Positions 10,619 through 19,671 of a stretch of 64,000 nucleotides of DNA are shown piece after piece. Within the stretch, counting starts at the first letter, position 1; each line of letters begins with the position of its first letter. Below the pieces are notes generated by a model, which was given only the letters and a program-made list of their open reading frames with translations, was not told the origin of the DNA and did not search any database. A program made the position numbers and the translations under genes. The DNA is from an uncultured Sphingomonas sp. (GTDB taxonomy: Bacteria; Pseudomonadota; Alphaproteobacteria; Sphingomonadales; Sphingomonadaceae), in assembly GCA_913775975.1 (NCBI GenBank), contig CAJYLQ010000022.1, positions 1 through 64,000 of the forward strand. The letters are read 5' to 3'.

Positions 10619-10727
10619 CTTGTGACGGGTCCTGGTCTGCCCCAGCGGAAGGAGCCGGCCGCTCGCGCCAGACGGCGCATTGTAGTCGCCGGCGCCTGCC
10701 CCTAGGGTCACGCGGTTCCCCCGTGCG

Positions 10728-12461
10728 ATGGAAACCAGCGACTTGCCCCCTGCCCCGCCCACCCAGCCCAGCAATAGCAGCCGCGACGAACTGGCCGCGA
10801 TCCTCGGCCGGTCGCGGCGGGCGATCTGGGGGATCGCGGCGCTGAGCGCGGTGCTGAACGTGCTGCTGCTGGGCGGCTCCATCTACATGATGCTGGTCTA
10901 TGACATGGTGCTGCCCGGCCATAGCGTGCCGACGCTGGTCGCGCTGCTGGTCATGATCACCGTCGTCTACATGTTCCAGGGCGTGCTGGAGGCGCTGCGC
11001 TCGCGGCTGCTGCTGCACATGTCGTCGACGGTCGATGCCGATCTGGGGCCGCGCATCCACGGCCTGATCGTGCATCTGGCGCGGCTGCTGCCCGCGCGCG
11101 ACGCGTTGCAGCCGATGCGCGACCTGGATCAGGTGCGCACCTTCCTGTCGGGGACGGGGCCGACCGCGCTGGTCGACCTGCCCTGGATGTTCTTCTTCAT
11201 CGCGGTGCTGTTCCTGCTGCACCCGTGGCTGGGCGGCGTGGTGCTGGTGGGCGGGCTGGTGCTGATCGGCCTGACCGTGCTGACCGACCGGCTGTCGGCG
11301 GAGCCGGGCGCGCGGCTCGCCCGCCTCGCCTCCGCGCGGGCGCAGGTGGCGGAGGGGACGCGGCGCCACGCCGAAACGGTGCGCGCGCTGGGCATGGAGC
11401 CGCGCGTGCGCGACGCGTGGGACCATGTCAGCCGGCAGTTCCTGGCGGCGCAGAACCGCTCCGCCAGCGTGACGGGCACGCTGTCGGGCATCAGCCGCGT
11501 GTTCCGCCTGCTGCTCCAGTCGGTCGTGCTGTCGGTCGGCGCGCTGCTGGTGATGCAGGGGCGCGCGTCGGGCGGGGTGATCTTCGCCAGCTCCATCCTG
11601 TCGTCGCGCGCGCTGGCGCCGGTCGAGCTGGCGATCGCCAACTGGCGCGGCTTCACCGGCGCGCGGCAGAGCTGGGCGCGGCTGAAGGCGATGCTGGCGC
11701 GCCTGCCGGACGATGCGCCCGGCCAGCAACTGCCCGCGCCGTGCCGCATCCTGGAGGTGGACGGCCTGTCGCTCGCGCCCGCCGGGTCGGACCGGCTGAC
11801 GGTGGAGCAGGCGGTGTTCTCCGTCCGCGCGGGACAGGCGGTGGCGGTAATCGGCCCGTCGGGCTGCGGCAAGTCGACGCTGGTGCGCGGGCTGGTCGGC
11901 GCGCTGCCGCCGCGCGGGGGCGAGGTGCGGCTGGACGGCGCGACGCTGGACCAATGGTCCGCCGCCGCGCTGGGGCCGCATATCGGCTATCTGCCGCAGA
12001 CGGTGGAACTGCTCGCGGGGACGGTGGCGCAGAACATCGCGCGGTTCGAGCCCGATGCGCCCGCCGACCTGATCGTCGCGGCGGCGCGGCTGGCGGGCGT
12101 GCACGATCTGATCCTGCACCTGCCCGACGGCTATGAGACGCAGGTCGGCAATGACGGCATGGCGCTGTCGGGCGGGCAGCGGCAGCGGATCGCGCTGGCG
12201 CGCGCGCTGTATCGCGACCCGTTCCTGATCGTGCTGGACGAGCCGAACTCCAATCTGGACCAGGCGGGCGAGGCGGCGCTGATCGAGGCGATCCGCACCG
12301 CCTGCGCGCGCGGCGCGATCGCGATCGTCGTCGCGCACCGGCCCAGCGTGCTGGAGGCGGCCGACCTGCTCCTCGTCATGGAGGACGGCCGCACCCGCGC
12401 CTTCGGCCCCCGGCAGGAGGTGCTGGACCGGCTGCGCCCCGGCGCGATGGCGGCCGCCTGA
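10728..12461 (+). CDS. prtD: Type I secretion ABC permease/ATPase, PrtD family (canonical ATPase motifs)
   Basis: 577 residues. Inner-membrane half-transporter: a membrane domain (about residues 35-310) with helices such as IAALSAVLNVLLLGGSIYMM, then a nucleotide-binding domain with Walker A GPSGCGKS (about 376), signature LSGGQRQR (about 479), Walker B FLIVLDEP with catalytic Glu (about 502) and H-loop histidine in VAHRPS (about 537). It exports RTX proteins without cleaving them. Followed by an exported unknown and a serralysin, the obvious substrate; no adaptor or outer-membrane gene is on this side, so it must use the HlyD/TolC pair encoded at 16.8-19.7 kb or elsewhere. A paralogue with altered motifs is at 19672-21279. 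Confidence 0.92.
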   Translation: METSDLPPAPPTQPSNSSRDELAAILGRSRRAIWGIAALSAVLNVLLLGGSIYMMLVYDMVLPGHSVPTLVALLVMITVVYMFQGVLEALRSRLLLHMSSTVDADLGPRIHGLIVHLARLLPARDALQPMRDLDQVRTFLSGTGPTALVDLPWMFFFIAVLFLLHPWLGGVVLVGGLVLIGLTVLTDRLSAEPGARLARLASARAQVAEGTRRHAETVRALGMEPRVRDAWDHVSRQFLAAQNRSASVTGTLSGISRVFRLLLQSVVLSVGALLVMQGRASGGVIFASSILSSRALAPVELAIANWRGFTGARQSWARLKAMLARLPDDAPGQQLPAPCRILEVDGLSLAPAGSDRLTVEQAVFSVRAGQAVAVIGPSGCGKSTLVRGLVGALPPRGGEVRLDGATLDQWSAAALGPHIGYLPQTVELLAGTVAQNIARFEPDAPADLIVAAARLAGVHDLILHLPDGYETQVGNDGMALSGGQRQRIALARALYRDPFLIVLDEPNSNLDQAGEAALIEAIRTACARGAIAIVVAHRPSVLEAADLLLVMEDGRTRAFGPRQEVLDRLRPGAMAAA

Positions 12462-12637
12462 CGCGGGGGGCCGAAGGGCCTTTCCGGCCCGATTGCGGCA
12501 TTTGTGCAGCAACGCCGGCAACACCGTAGATTGCCTTGGTTTTCCGATTGACAGTGACAGCCAAGTCATAAATCCTTCATCGACAGGCTAGCGCGGGATT
12601 AACCACGCAAAGTCCTGGCGGGGATCGGGATTCGGCG

Positions 12638-13201
12638 ATGGCGCGGGGTGTCACGGGGTTCATGCGGCAGGTGGCCCGAACGGGCGGCCGGATCGCGCCC
12701 GTCGCGCCGCTGATCGCCGCCATCGCCCTGCCCGCCCCCGCGATGGCAGACGCGCCCGCGCCGTTCTGGCAGGGGGTGCGGCGCGTGCAGGTGCTGTGCC
12801 TCGTCACCGATGCGCGGGGAAGCAATGCCGGGCCGCTGCGCGATACGCTGTGCCGCGCAGCGCGCGACCGGGCCGCGATCGGCGCGCCGGTGCCGGTGAC
12901 GATGCTGGCGCAGCCGGGCGCGCCGGTGCTGGACGCGGGCGCGGTGACGTTGCTAGTCCACGCCTCCGTCACCGATACGCGGGCGGGCGCGCTGATGGCG
13001 GTGTCCGTCAGGCCCTATCGCAACCAAATACAGGATGGCGGCCCGCTGTTCGGCACCGCGCCGCGCGCCGCGCTGATCCGGGGCGCGCGCGACGACGCCG
13101 CGATCGCCGCGCTGGTCGGCCCCGCCATCGACGAGACGCTGCCGTGGCACCCGCCGGCCGGGCCACGACGCGTTCCCGGCAGGGGCGCCGGGAGCAGGTA
13201 A
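12638..13201 (+). CDS. Exported protein of unknown function in the serralysin operon
   Basis: 187 residues, not recognised. ATG 12638 follows a GGGATCGGGA purine stretch; an alternative ATG at 12662 would give a shorter leader. A hydrophobic segment (VAPLIAAIALPAPAMA|DA) ends near residue 38 and predicts export to the periplasm. The mature part has two cysteines (CLVTDARG and TLCRAARD), a VRRVQVLCLV strand, and a C-terminal Pro/Arg/Gly-rich tail (PPAGPRRVPGRG). Position between the PrtD gene and the protease suggests a role in protease export, folding or inhibition, but it does not resemble the small AprI/Inh inhibitors. Confidence 0.7.
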   Translation: MARGVTGFMRQVARTGGRIAPVAPLIAAIALPAPAMADAPAPFWQGVRRVQVLCLVTDARGSNAGPLRDTLCRAARDRAAIGAPVPVTMLAQPGAPVLDAGAVTLLVHASVTDTRAGALMAVSVRPYRNQIQDGGPLFGTAPRAALIRGARDDAAIAALVGPAIDETLPWHPPAGPRRVPGRGAGSR

Positions 13202-13249
13202 GATGCGAAACAACGACCATAATCTGGATAGTGACAGGGAGATTGCGTG

Positions 13250-15364
13250 ATGAGTTATGACGCCTATGTCAGCCGTGGGGGCAGCGACATCCAGATTGCG
13301 CCGGATCACACCTTCATGCCGGGCTGCGGCTGCCCGGGCTGTGCGGGCCATGTCGAGGACGTGAATGTCGGGCTGGACCTGTCGACGGGCACCAGCGGCT
13401 ATACCGGCAGCGGCGCGCTGACGGGCAGCGACGGCTCCGTCGATTCTCTGGCGGGCACGGTCGCGGCGAACGGCAAGCAGATCTGGTCGCCCGACCGGAT
13501 CGCCGCGTACCTGAACCGCACCGGCGGCCAATATGGCAACGGCCCCAACGACCTGCTGCCGCGCGGCGGCGATCCGACGGTCGTCACCTTCGGCTTCCAC
13601 GAGGATCAGGCCAGCCTGGAGCGCAACGGCTACGTCTACACCCTCGACGGCAAGGACTATGCCTTCACCGAGTATTTCAACTTCGCGACCTTCAACACCG
13701 AACAGCGCGCCGCCGCCCGCGTCGCGATGACCCTGTGGGACGACGTCGCCGCCGTCACCTTCCGCGAGACGAGCGCGGACCAGGGCGACATCAACTTCGG
13801 CAACCTGGCGAGCGCGCCCAACACCCAGGCCTATTCGCGCATCCCGACCGCCGATTACGGCAAGGGCGGCGCCTTCGCCAATTACTATGGCGACCAGATC
13901 GCGGGCTATGCCGGCGACGTGTGGGTTTCGGCCAGCCAGGCGTCCAACTTCCAGCTGAAGCCGGGCGGTTACGGCCTGAACACGCTGGTGCACGAGATCG
14001 GCCATTCGCTGGGCCTGTCGCATCCGGGTAACTACAACTTCAGCGCCAACTTCAGCGCCACCTATGCCAATGGCGCCGAATATTATCAGGACGTGCGCAA
14101 CTACACGATCATGTCCTACTGGAATCCGCGCGACATCGGCACGCGCGACTATAACTGGAACGCGATGGCGCTGGCCTATGGCTCGACGCCGATGGTCCAC
14201 GACATTCTGGCGATCCAGAAGATGTACGGCGTCGACACGACGACGCGCACCGGCGACACCGTCTACGGCTTCAACTCGACCGCCGATCGCGACGTGTTTG
14301 ACTTCACGAAGAACAAGGCGCCGACCGTCACCATCTGGGACGCGGGCGGCAACGACACGCTGGACGCATCGGGCTATCGCACCGACCAGGTGATCGACCT
14401 GAACCCCGGCTCGCTCTCCAGCATCGGTGGCGTGACGCAGGCGGAGGCGCGCGAGCGGCTGAGCTTCGAGCAGGTCAACGCCAACCGTGCCGAACTGGGT
14501 TATGCGCCGATCGCCCGCTCCGTCTATGACGCGAACATGACCGCGCTGATGAACAACGGCGCGCTCGGCCGGCTGGTCGACAATGTCGGCATTGCCTATG
14601 GCGCGATCATCGAGAACGCGGTCGGCGGCAGCGGCAACGACATACTGGTCGGCAACGCGGTCGCCAACGTGCTGAACGGCGGCGACGGCAGCGACACCGC
14701 CAGCTATCGCTCCGCCACGGCGGGAGTCATCGCCAGCCTGGCGACGGCGAGCGGCACCGGCGGCGACGCGGCCGGCGACACCTATATCAGCATCGAGAAT
14801 CTCGAGGGCAGCGCCTTCGCCGACATGCTGACGGGTGACGCCAATGCCAACACGCTGACCGGCGGCGCGGGCAACGACATGCTCTGGGGCGGCGGCGGCA
14901 ACGACACGTTGCTGGGCGGCACCGGCGCCGACACGCTGTACGGCGGCACCGGCAACGACACGCTGCTGGGCGGCGCCGGCGACGACATCCTGTTCGGTGA
15001 CAGCGGCAACGACATCCTGCGCGGCGGCGCGGGATATGACCGGCTGACCGGCGGCGCGGGCGCGGACATCTTCTATTTCGAGGTGGCCGACAAGACGACC
15101 GACGTCATCACCGACTTCACGCGCGGGGCCGACAAGATCGACCTGACCGGGATGGACGCCAACACCGCCACCGCCGCGATCGACGCGTTCACCTATGTCG
15201 GCGCGGGCCAGTTCACCGTCGGCAAGGCGGGCGTGCTGCGCTGGTCGACCGACGGCCGCAACAGCTTCCTGCAGGGCGACGTGGACGGTGACGGCGTCGC
15301 CGACTTCGCGATCAAGATCGAGGGTGTGAACCGCATCCTGCTGAGCGACCTGATCCTCGGCTGA
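13250..15364 (+). CDS. Serralysin-type M10 metalloprotease with RTX repeats
   Basis: 704 residues from ATG 13250, which has AGGGAGA seven bases upstream; GTG at 13247 is in frame but too close. Zinc site HEIGHSLGLSH (H248, H252, H258 with catalytic E249) and Met-turn TIMSYW (about M288) define the catalytic domain. About nine GGxGxDxLx calcium-binding repeats follow (residues about 459-610) and the end (DFAIKIEGVNRILLSDLILG) is the usual uncleaved type I secretion signal. No N-terminal signal peptide. Unusual: a GCGCPGC cluster (Cys26, 28, 31) in the N-terminal segment, although type I substrates usually avoid cysteine. It is longer than classical serralysins (about 480), the extra being between protease and repeats. 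Confidence 0.94.
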   Translation: MSYDAYVSRGGSDIQIAPDHTFMPGCGCPGCAGHVEDVNVGLDLSTGTSGYTGSGALTGSDGSVDSLAGTVAANGKQIWSPDRIAAYLNRTGGQYGNGPNDLLPRGGDPTVVTFGFHEDQASLERNGYVYTLDGKDYAFTEYFNFATFNTEQRAAARVAMTLWDDVAAVTFRETSADQGDINFGNLASAPNTQAYSRIPTADYGKGGAFANYYGDQIAGYAGDVWVSASQASNFQLKPGGYGLNTLVHEIGHSLGLSHPGNYNFSANFSATYANGAEYYQDVRNYTIMSYWNPRDIGTRDYNWNAMALAYGSTPMVHDILAIQKMYGVDTTTRTGDTVYGFNSTADRDVFDFTKNKAPTVTIWDAGGNDTLDASGYRTDQVIDLNPGSLSSIGGVTQAEARERLSFEQVNANRAELGYAPIARSVYDANMTALMNNGALGRLVDNVGIAYGAIIENAVGGSGNDILVGNAVANVLNGGDGSDTASYRSATAGVIASLATASGTGGDAAGDTYISIENLEGSAFADMLTGDANANTLTGGAGNDMLWGGGGNDTLLGGTGADTLYGGTGNDTLLGGAGDDILFGDSGNDILRGGAGYDRLTGGAGADIFYFEVADKTTDVITDFTRGADKIDLTGMDANTATAAIDAFTYVGAGQFTVGKAGVLRWSTDGRNSFLQGDVDGDGVADFAIKIEGVNRILLSDLILG

Positions 15365-15800
15365 TCTTCCTGACGGGAAGGCATGAAGAGCCCCGCGCCG
15401 GTATCGCCCGGCGCGGGGTTTTTCGTGGGTGGGTGGTGGGGTTGCCCTAGTGGATGAGGCGTCCCGCCCTTGTGAGGACGGCGATGCTGTGACGCCCAAG
15501 AACTGTTCGTCATCAGTCCGAACGGTAAGTCCAGTCGAGCCTGAACCGTGAACACCGCGTTGCGGCCTCGGCCAGCCATCGTAAAACGGTTGGCAAGAAG
15601 ACGCCCGCGGCATCATGGCTAGGATCAAATATCGGGTCTTTTTGCGTTTTTTCCGAAGCTGCGGTTTGCGAGTGAACGGAACCGGTCGCATCATGATCGT
15701 GAGCGTCTGCGGATCGGCATGATGATCACGCAGCAGCTTTCCCAAGATTGGTTCCAGCTGCTAGCTTGAGGGGGAATCCACTGCAGAAAGACCGCCGCTG
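15365..15800. other. Intergenic region between serralysin and ChaN-like gene
   Basis: Apart from the terminator at its left end I see no gene. From about 15530 base composition is visibly less GC-rich than in the flanks, continuing through the next gene. A short inverted pair CATCATG/CATGATG occurs near 15690-15725. Open frames here lack ribosome sites and coding character. Confidence 0.5.
15391..15423 (+). terminator. Rho-independent terminator after the serralysin gene
   Basis: Perfect 11-bp GC stem (15391-15401 with 15408-15418), six-base loop and a run of five T, 27 bases after the stop codon. One of the clearest terminators in the window. Confidence 0.92.
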
Positions 15801-16604
15801 ATGATTGCTGCCTTAGCTGCATTGGCACTGGCGACGACACCAACATGTACACCGGTAAAGGATGCAGACAGTCTGTGGGCCTCACCTGCCACGCGCTGGG
15901 TGTTTCTTGGGGAGATGCATGGCACCAACGAGATGCCAGACGCTTTCACCAACCTCGTTTGTCTTGCAGCCGAGAAGCGCGGCGCGATCACCGTCGTGAT
16001 CGAATGGCCTATCGAAACGCAACCTGTCCTCGACGCGTGGCTTGCCTCCGATGGACGCAAACAGGCCCTAGCCGCCTTGCTGTCAGCGCCTGAGTGGCAC
16101 TCCAAAGATCAAGCCGGCTTCACAAGCGCGGCCTATCTGCGAATGTTCGAATATCTGCGGCTTCTTCATAAGGCCGGGAAAGTCGCCGGCCTGCGGGCCT
16201 TCGACAAGGCGGCTGGCGGGTCGGATAGCCGGGATCGAAATATTGTGATGGCGGAACGGCTCCGCCTTATAGCGCATGAGACGAACGGCCTGATCCTGAT
16301 CTTGGTCGGTAACGTTCACGCTTCACGGACGCCGCTGCGTATGGGTCCGGACGACGTCGTTAGACCCGCAGCTTTTCTTCTTCCGGACATTCAGCGAATA
16401 GCGGTTGGAATAACATCACCCGGTGGCACTGCTTGGGGTTGTCGTCGGGAAGGCTGCCGGATCTACAATGACGGCTCAGGGCCAACGGGCCCATCCAGTA
16501 TTACGTGGCATAGGGAACCTGATCGCCGTTTTGATGCGACCTACGATCTTGGCAAGCCTGTGACGGCATCGGTTCCCGCAATCCCCGTGCGCCTGAGCGA
16601 TTAG
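15801..16604 (+). CDS. ChaN/EreA-superfamily protein (haem-uptake or erythromycin-esterase-like fold)
   Basis: 267 residues, beginning with a short hydrophobic leader (MIAALAALALATTPTC). Motifs FLGEMHGTNEMP near the N-terminus and VGNVHASRTP in the second half, with VVIEWPIE between, are the Glu-His landmarks of the ChaN-like/Tiki/EreA superfamily. Members bind haem at the membrane or hydrolyse lactones; the sequence alone does not decide which. No recognisable Shine-Dalgarno precedes ATG 15801. The gene and about 250 bases upstream are clearly less GC-rich than the neighbours, and it sits between two halves of a secretion locus, so it looks like a later insertion. Ends 183 bases before the convergent TolC-like gene. 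Confidence 0.7.
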   Translation: MIAALAALALATTPTCTPVKDADSLWASPATRWVFLGEMHGTNEMPDAFTNLVCLAAEKRGAITVVIEWPIETQPVLDAWLASDGRKQALAALLSAPEWHSKDQAGFTSAAYLRMFEYLRLLHKAGKVAGLRAFDKAAGGSDSRDRNIVMAERLRLIAHETNGLILILVGNVHASRTPLRMGPDDVVRPAAFLLPDIQRIAVGITSPGGTAWGCRREGCRIYNDGSGPTGPSSITWHREPDRRFDATYDLGKPVTASVPAIPVRLSD

Positions 16605-16738
16605 TTATCGCGCGGTTTCCCGAAGAGGAACTCGCCGGCAGCCGGATCGATAAAGGCCTCCGCTGATGGACGCCGCCTCAGCCTTCGGGTGGGGCAGTGT
16701 TGCAGAGACGTAGCGTCCGGGGCGGCGCCCCACCCCAA

Positions 16739-16760
16739 CCCCTCCCCTGAAGGGGAGGGG
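16739..16760. repeat. Palindromic repeat, family A (single copy)
   Basis: Identical 22-bp palindrome to 10597-10618, with the same GCCCCACCCCAA flank. It lies in the convergent gap between the ChaN-like gene and the TolC-like gene, where a transcribed hairpin could help terminate both transcripts. Confidence 0.8.
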
Positions 16761-16787
16761 CATTTCTGGCCCCCTGCTCCGCCGGCG

Positions 16788-18323
16788 TCAGTCCTGCGGC
16801 GTTGTCGTGCCCGTGCCGCCGCCCGTCGAGGGATAGGCGCCCGTCGCGTTGCTCGCCGGGGCGGCGGCGGGGAGGTCGTGGACGGGGATCGCGGGGTCGC
16901 GGGAGGCGCGCGGGGCCTTCAGGTTGCCGTCGACGGCGTTGTCGAGGGCGAGCAGGCCGTCGGTCACGCCGGGCACCCCGCCCCGGCGGCCGGCGCGGCG
17001 CAGGGGGTCGACCGGCGTCACCGCGCCCGGTACGATCAGCGGCGCCTGCAGCCGCCCCATCGCCGCGAGCAGCGCGGCGGCGTAGCGATATTCGGAGGCC
17101 TCCGCCTGGACGAAGGCGGTGCGCGACTGGAGGAGGTCGCGCGCCTGGTCGAGCACGTCCAGCGTGGTGCGGTCGCCCAGCCGCTCCTGCTCGCGCGCGC
17201 CGGAAAAGGCGCGGCCGGCCGCGTCCACCGCCTGACGATAGGACGGCAGCGCGATCCGCGTGGTGTTCAGCAGCGTCCACATCCGCGCCACCAGATCGCG
17301 CACGTCGCGGCGCGCCTGATCGAGCAGCCGCCAGTCGCGCTCGTTCGCCTCCCGCGTCTCGCGCATCCGGGCGCTGATCTGGCCGCCGGAATAGATGGGC
17401 ATGTTCAGCACCACCCGCCCCAGCACCTGATCGGTGCGCAGCTGGTTGTTGTAGGGCGAAGTGGAGTTGCGCGTCACCGCCCCCTCCGCCGAGACGCTGG
17501 GCCCGCGCTCCGCGGCGGCGGCATGGGCGAGCGCGCGCGATTGCAGCTCGCGGAACCGCGCGCCGGCCAGCGTCGGGTTGTTCTCCTCGGCGGCGGCATA
17601 GGCGGCCTCCAGCGTCGCGGGCAGGCCGATCAGCGCGGGCTCCGGCGCGAGATCGCCGGGGGGATGGCCGACGGCGGCGGCATAGGCGCTGCGGCTGGCG
17701 GCCAGCTGCCCCTCCGCCTCCGCCAGCTGCCCGCGCGCGAGCGCGAGGCGGTTGGCGGTCTGTTCGCGATCGGTCATCGTCGCCTCGCGCATCCGCGCGC
17801 GCTCGCTGACATCGCCGTTCTGCCGTTCGAGCAGCGCCAGATTGTCGCGCGAGATGGCGACCAGCTGCTGGTCGCGGCGGACGGCGACATAGGCGGTGAT
17901 GACGTCGGTCAGCACCTGCTGCTCGGTCTGGCGCAGCTGCTCGCGCGCCAGACCCACCCCCGCCTGCGCGGCGCGCACGCGGGCGCTCAGCCGGCCGGAG
18001 GTGAACAGCACCTGCGAGGCGGTGAGATCGTAGGAGGGGGCGACGCCCTTTTGCCGCAGCGTGATCTCGGGATCGAGCTGGACGCGGGAATCGGTGTAGA
18101 TGCCCGCCGCCGCGACGTTGAGGTTGGGGCCATAGGCGCTGCGCGTCTGCGCGACGACCGCGTCGGCGACGCGGGTGTCGGCGCGCGCCGCGAGCAGCTC
18201 CGGGTTGCGGTCATAGGCGGCGGCGATCGCCTCCGCCAGCGTCTCCGCCGGGGCGGGTGCCGCGATGGCGACAGCGCCCGCCACCACGCCCGCGAGCAGG
18301 GCGGCCCTGATCGAGCGGATCAC
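16788..18323 (-). CDS. TolC-family outer-membrane channel of type I secretion
   Basis: 511 residues with signal peptide ending APAPAE near residue 26. Two repeated long-helix halves of the outer-membrane efflux protein family are visible (AIAAAYDRNPELLAARADTR, YGPNLNVAAAG and later the ENNPTLAGARFRELQ half, with NMPIYSGGQISAR). The last 60 residues are a Pro/Gly/Thr-rich periplasmic tail. It forms the exit duct used by an ABC/HlyD pair. It abuts the adaptor gene: the adaptor stop occupies 18324-18326 and the ATG is at 18323, so they are co-transcribed. Confidence 0.92.
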   Translation of the reverse strand: MIRSIRAALLAGVVAGAVAIAAPAPAETLAEAIAAAYDRNPELLAARADTRVADAVVAQTRSAYGPNLNVAAAGIYTDSRVQLDPEITLRQKGVAPSYDLTASQVLFTSGRLSARVRAAQAGVGLAREQLRQTEQQVLTDVITAYVAVRRDQQLVAISRDNLALLERQNGDVSERARMREATMTDREQTANRLALARGQLAEAEGQLAASRSAYAAAVGHPPGDLAPEPALIGLPATLEAAYAAAEENNPTLAGARFRELQSRALAHAAAAERGPSVSAEGAVTRNSTSPYNNQLRTDQVLGRVVLNMPIYSGGQISARMRETREANERDWRLLDQARRDVRDLVARMWTLLNTTRIALPSYRQAVDAAGRAFSGAREQERLGDRTTLDVLDQARDLLQSRTAFVQAEASEYRYAAALLAAMGRLQAPLIVPGAVTPVDPLRRAGRRGGVPGVTDGLLALDNAVDGNLKAPRASRDPAIPVHDLPAAAPASNATGAYPSTGGGTGTTTPQD

Positions 18324-19667
18324 TCAATTCTCCCGGAAGGCGCGGTTCAGCTGATCGCGCAGCGGCTTGGTGATGTAGGACAGGAGCGAGCGGTCGCCCG
18401 TCTGGATATAGGCCTCCACCGGCATTCCGGGCACCAGCTTCAGCGCGCCCAGCCGCTTCAGCTCCGCCTCGTCGACGGCGATGCGGACGCGGTAGAAGCT
18501 CTGGCCGGTGCGCTCGTCCAGCGTGCGTTCCGCCGCGACGTGGCGCAGCGTGCCCTTCAGCTCGGGCGTCGTCTGCTGGTTGAAGGCGGTGAAGCGCAGG
18601 TCCGCCTGCTGGCCGATATGCAGCTGGTCGATATCGCCGGGGCTCACCTTCGCCTCGACGACCAGTTCGTCGGTGTCGGGGACGATCTGCATGATCGTCT
18701 GCGCGGGCGGGACGACGCCGCCGATCGTCGTATAGACCAGCTTGTCGATCACACCGGCGCTGGGCGCGCGGACGACCGAGCGGTCGACCGTGTCGCCGGC
18801 CGCGACCTTGCGCACCTGCTGCTCGTTCAGGCGGGCGACGACCTCCGCCAGTTCGACACCGGCCTGGCTGCGCGCGTCCTGTTGCAGCTGCGCGGAGCCC
18901 TGACGCAGTTCGGCGATACGCGCGCGCGTCTGCGCGATCTGCGACGAGAGCGAGGCGGCGCTGCCCTCCAGCTCGGCGGCGGTCCGCTCCAGCTGGTTGA
19001 GGCGCGAGATGGTGACGAGATCCTTCTTCCACAGCTCGCGCACGCTGTCCCGCTCGGGCGCAATCAGCGCGGTCTGCTTGCGGGTGGCGGCCAGCTGCGC
19101 CTGATAGGCGGCGATCTGCTGTTCGGACTGGCTGATCCGCTCCGCGAACTGCGCCTGCTGCACGGCACGCGCCTGACGGCGGAGCGCGAACAGCCGGTTC
19201 TCCTCCGCGATCGCGGCGCGAGCGGTGGGAGAATTGCTCTGCGTGAGCGCGGGCGGATAGGCGATGCCGCCCAGCCCGTCCCGCTCCGCCGTCAGCCGCG
19301 CGCGCGCCGCGAGCAGCTGTTCAAGCCCCTCGCCCGAGGTGCTGGCGGTGACGCCCGCTACGGTGGTGTCGAGCCGCATCAGCGGCGCGCCGCGCTGCAC
19401 CCGGTCGCCCTCGCGAACATAGACCTCCGCGATCACGCCGCCGGTGGGGTGGGCGATCGACTTCACGCGCGATTCGACAGAGACCTCTCCCGACGCGATC
19501 ACCGCGCCGGTGACGCGGACGAGCGCGGCCATGCCGAACAGGCCGAAGACGAGCAGCGCCAGCGCGATCACCGCCAGCCGCAGGTTGCGGTGCAAGTCGA
19601 TGCGCGGATCGCGGGCGACATCGCCCTCCTGCTCCGCGACGAAGGGAATGGGCGGCTGGTAGTTCAT
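18324..19667 (-). CDS. HlyD/PrtE-type periplasmic adaptor of type I secretion
   Basis: 447 residues. One transmembrane helix near residues 29-51 (LRLAVIALALLVFGLFGMAAL), a lipoyl-like half SVESRVKSIAHPTGGVIAEVYVREGD, a long coiled coil (about 90-280, rich in EQLRR/QQAQ), the second lipoyl half VRAPSAGVIDKLVYTTIGGVV, and a beta-barrel domain ending GMPVEAYIQTGDRSLLSYITKPL, the family C-terminal signature. It bridges the ABC protein and TolC channel. Starts four bases after the stop of the upstream ABC gene; this and the next gene form one operon. Confidence 0.94.
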   Translation of the reverse strand: MNYQPPIPFVAEQEGDVARDPRIDLHRNLRLAVIALALLVFGLFGMAALVRVTGAVIASGEVSVESRVKSIAHPTGGVIAEVYVREGDRVQRGAPLMRLDTTVAGVTASTSGEGLEQLLAARARLTAERDGLGGIAYPPALTQSNSPTARAAIAEENRLFALRRQARAVQQAQFAERISQSEQQIAAYQAQLAATRKQTALIAPERDSVRELWKKDLVTISRLNQLERTAAELEGSAASLSSQIAQTRARIAELRQGSAQLQQDARSQAGVELAEVVARLNEQQVRKVAAGDTVDRSVVRAPSAGVIDKLVYTTIGGVVPPAQTIMQIVPDTDELVVEAKVSPGDIDQLHIGQQADLRFTAFNQQTTPELKGTLRHVAAERTLDERTGQSFYRVRIAVDEAELKRLGALKLVPGMPVEAYIQTGDRSLLSYITKPLRDQLNRAFREN

Positions 19668-19671
19668 GCGA

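Noticed and set aside
10368..12569. 733-residue open frame antisense to prtD
   Set aside because: Shadow frame rich in Arg/Gln/His with no recognisable domain.
12953..15745. 930-residue open frame antisense to the serralysin gene
   Set aside because: Composition is driven by GC-rich codon positions of the plus-strand gene; no ribosome site, no family features.
16601..16666. Minus-strand frame reading AEAFIDPAAGEFLFGKPRDN then stop
   Set aside because: Looks like a protein end, but no upstream coding sequence continues it; at most a remnant.
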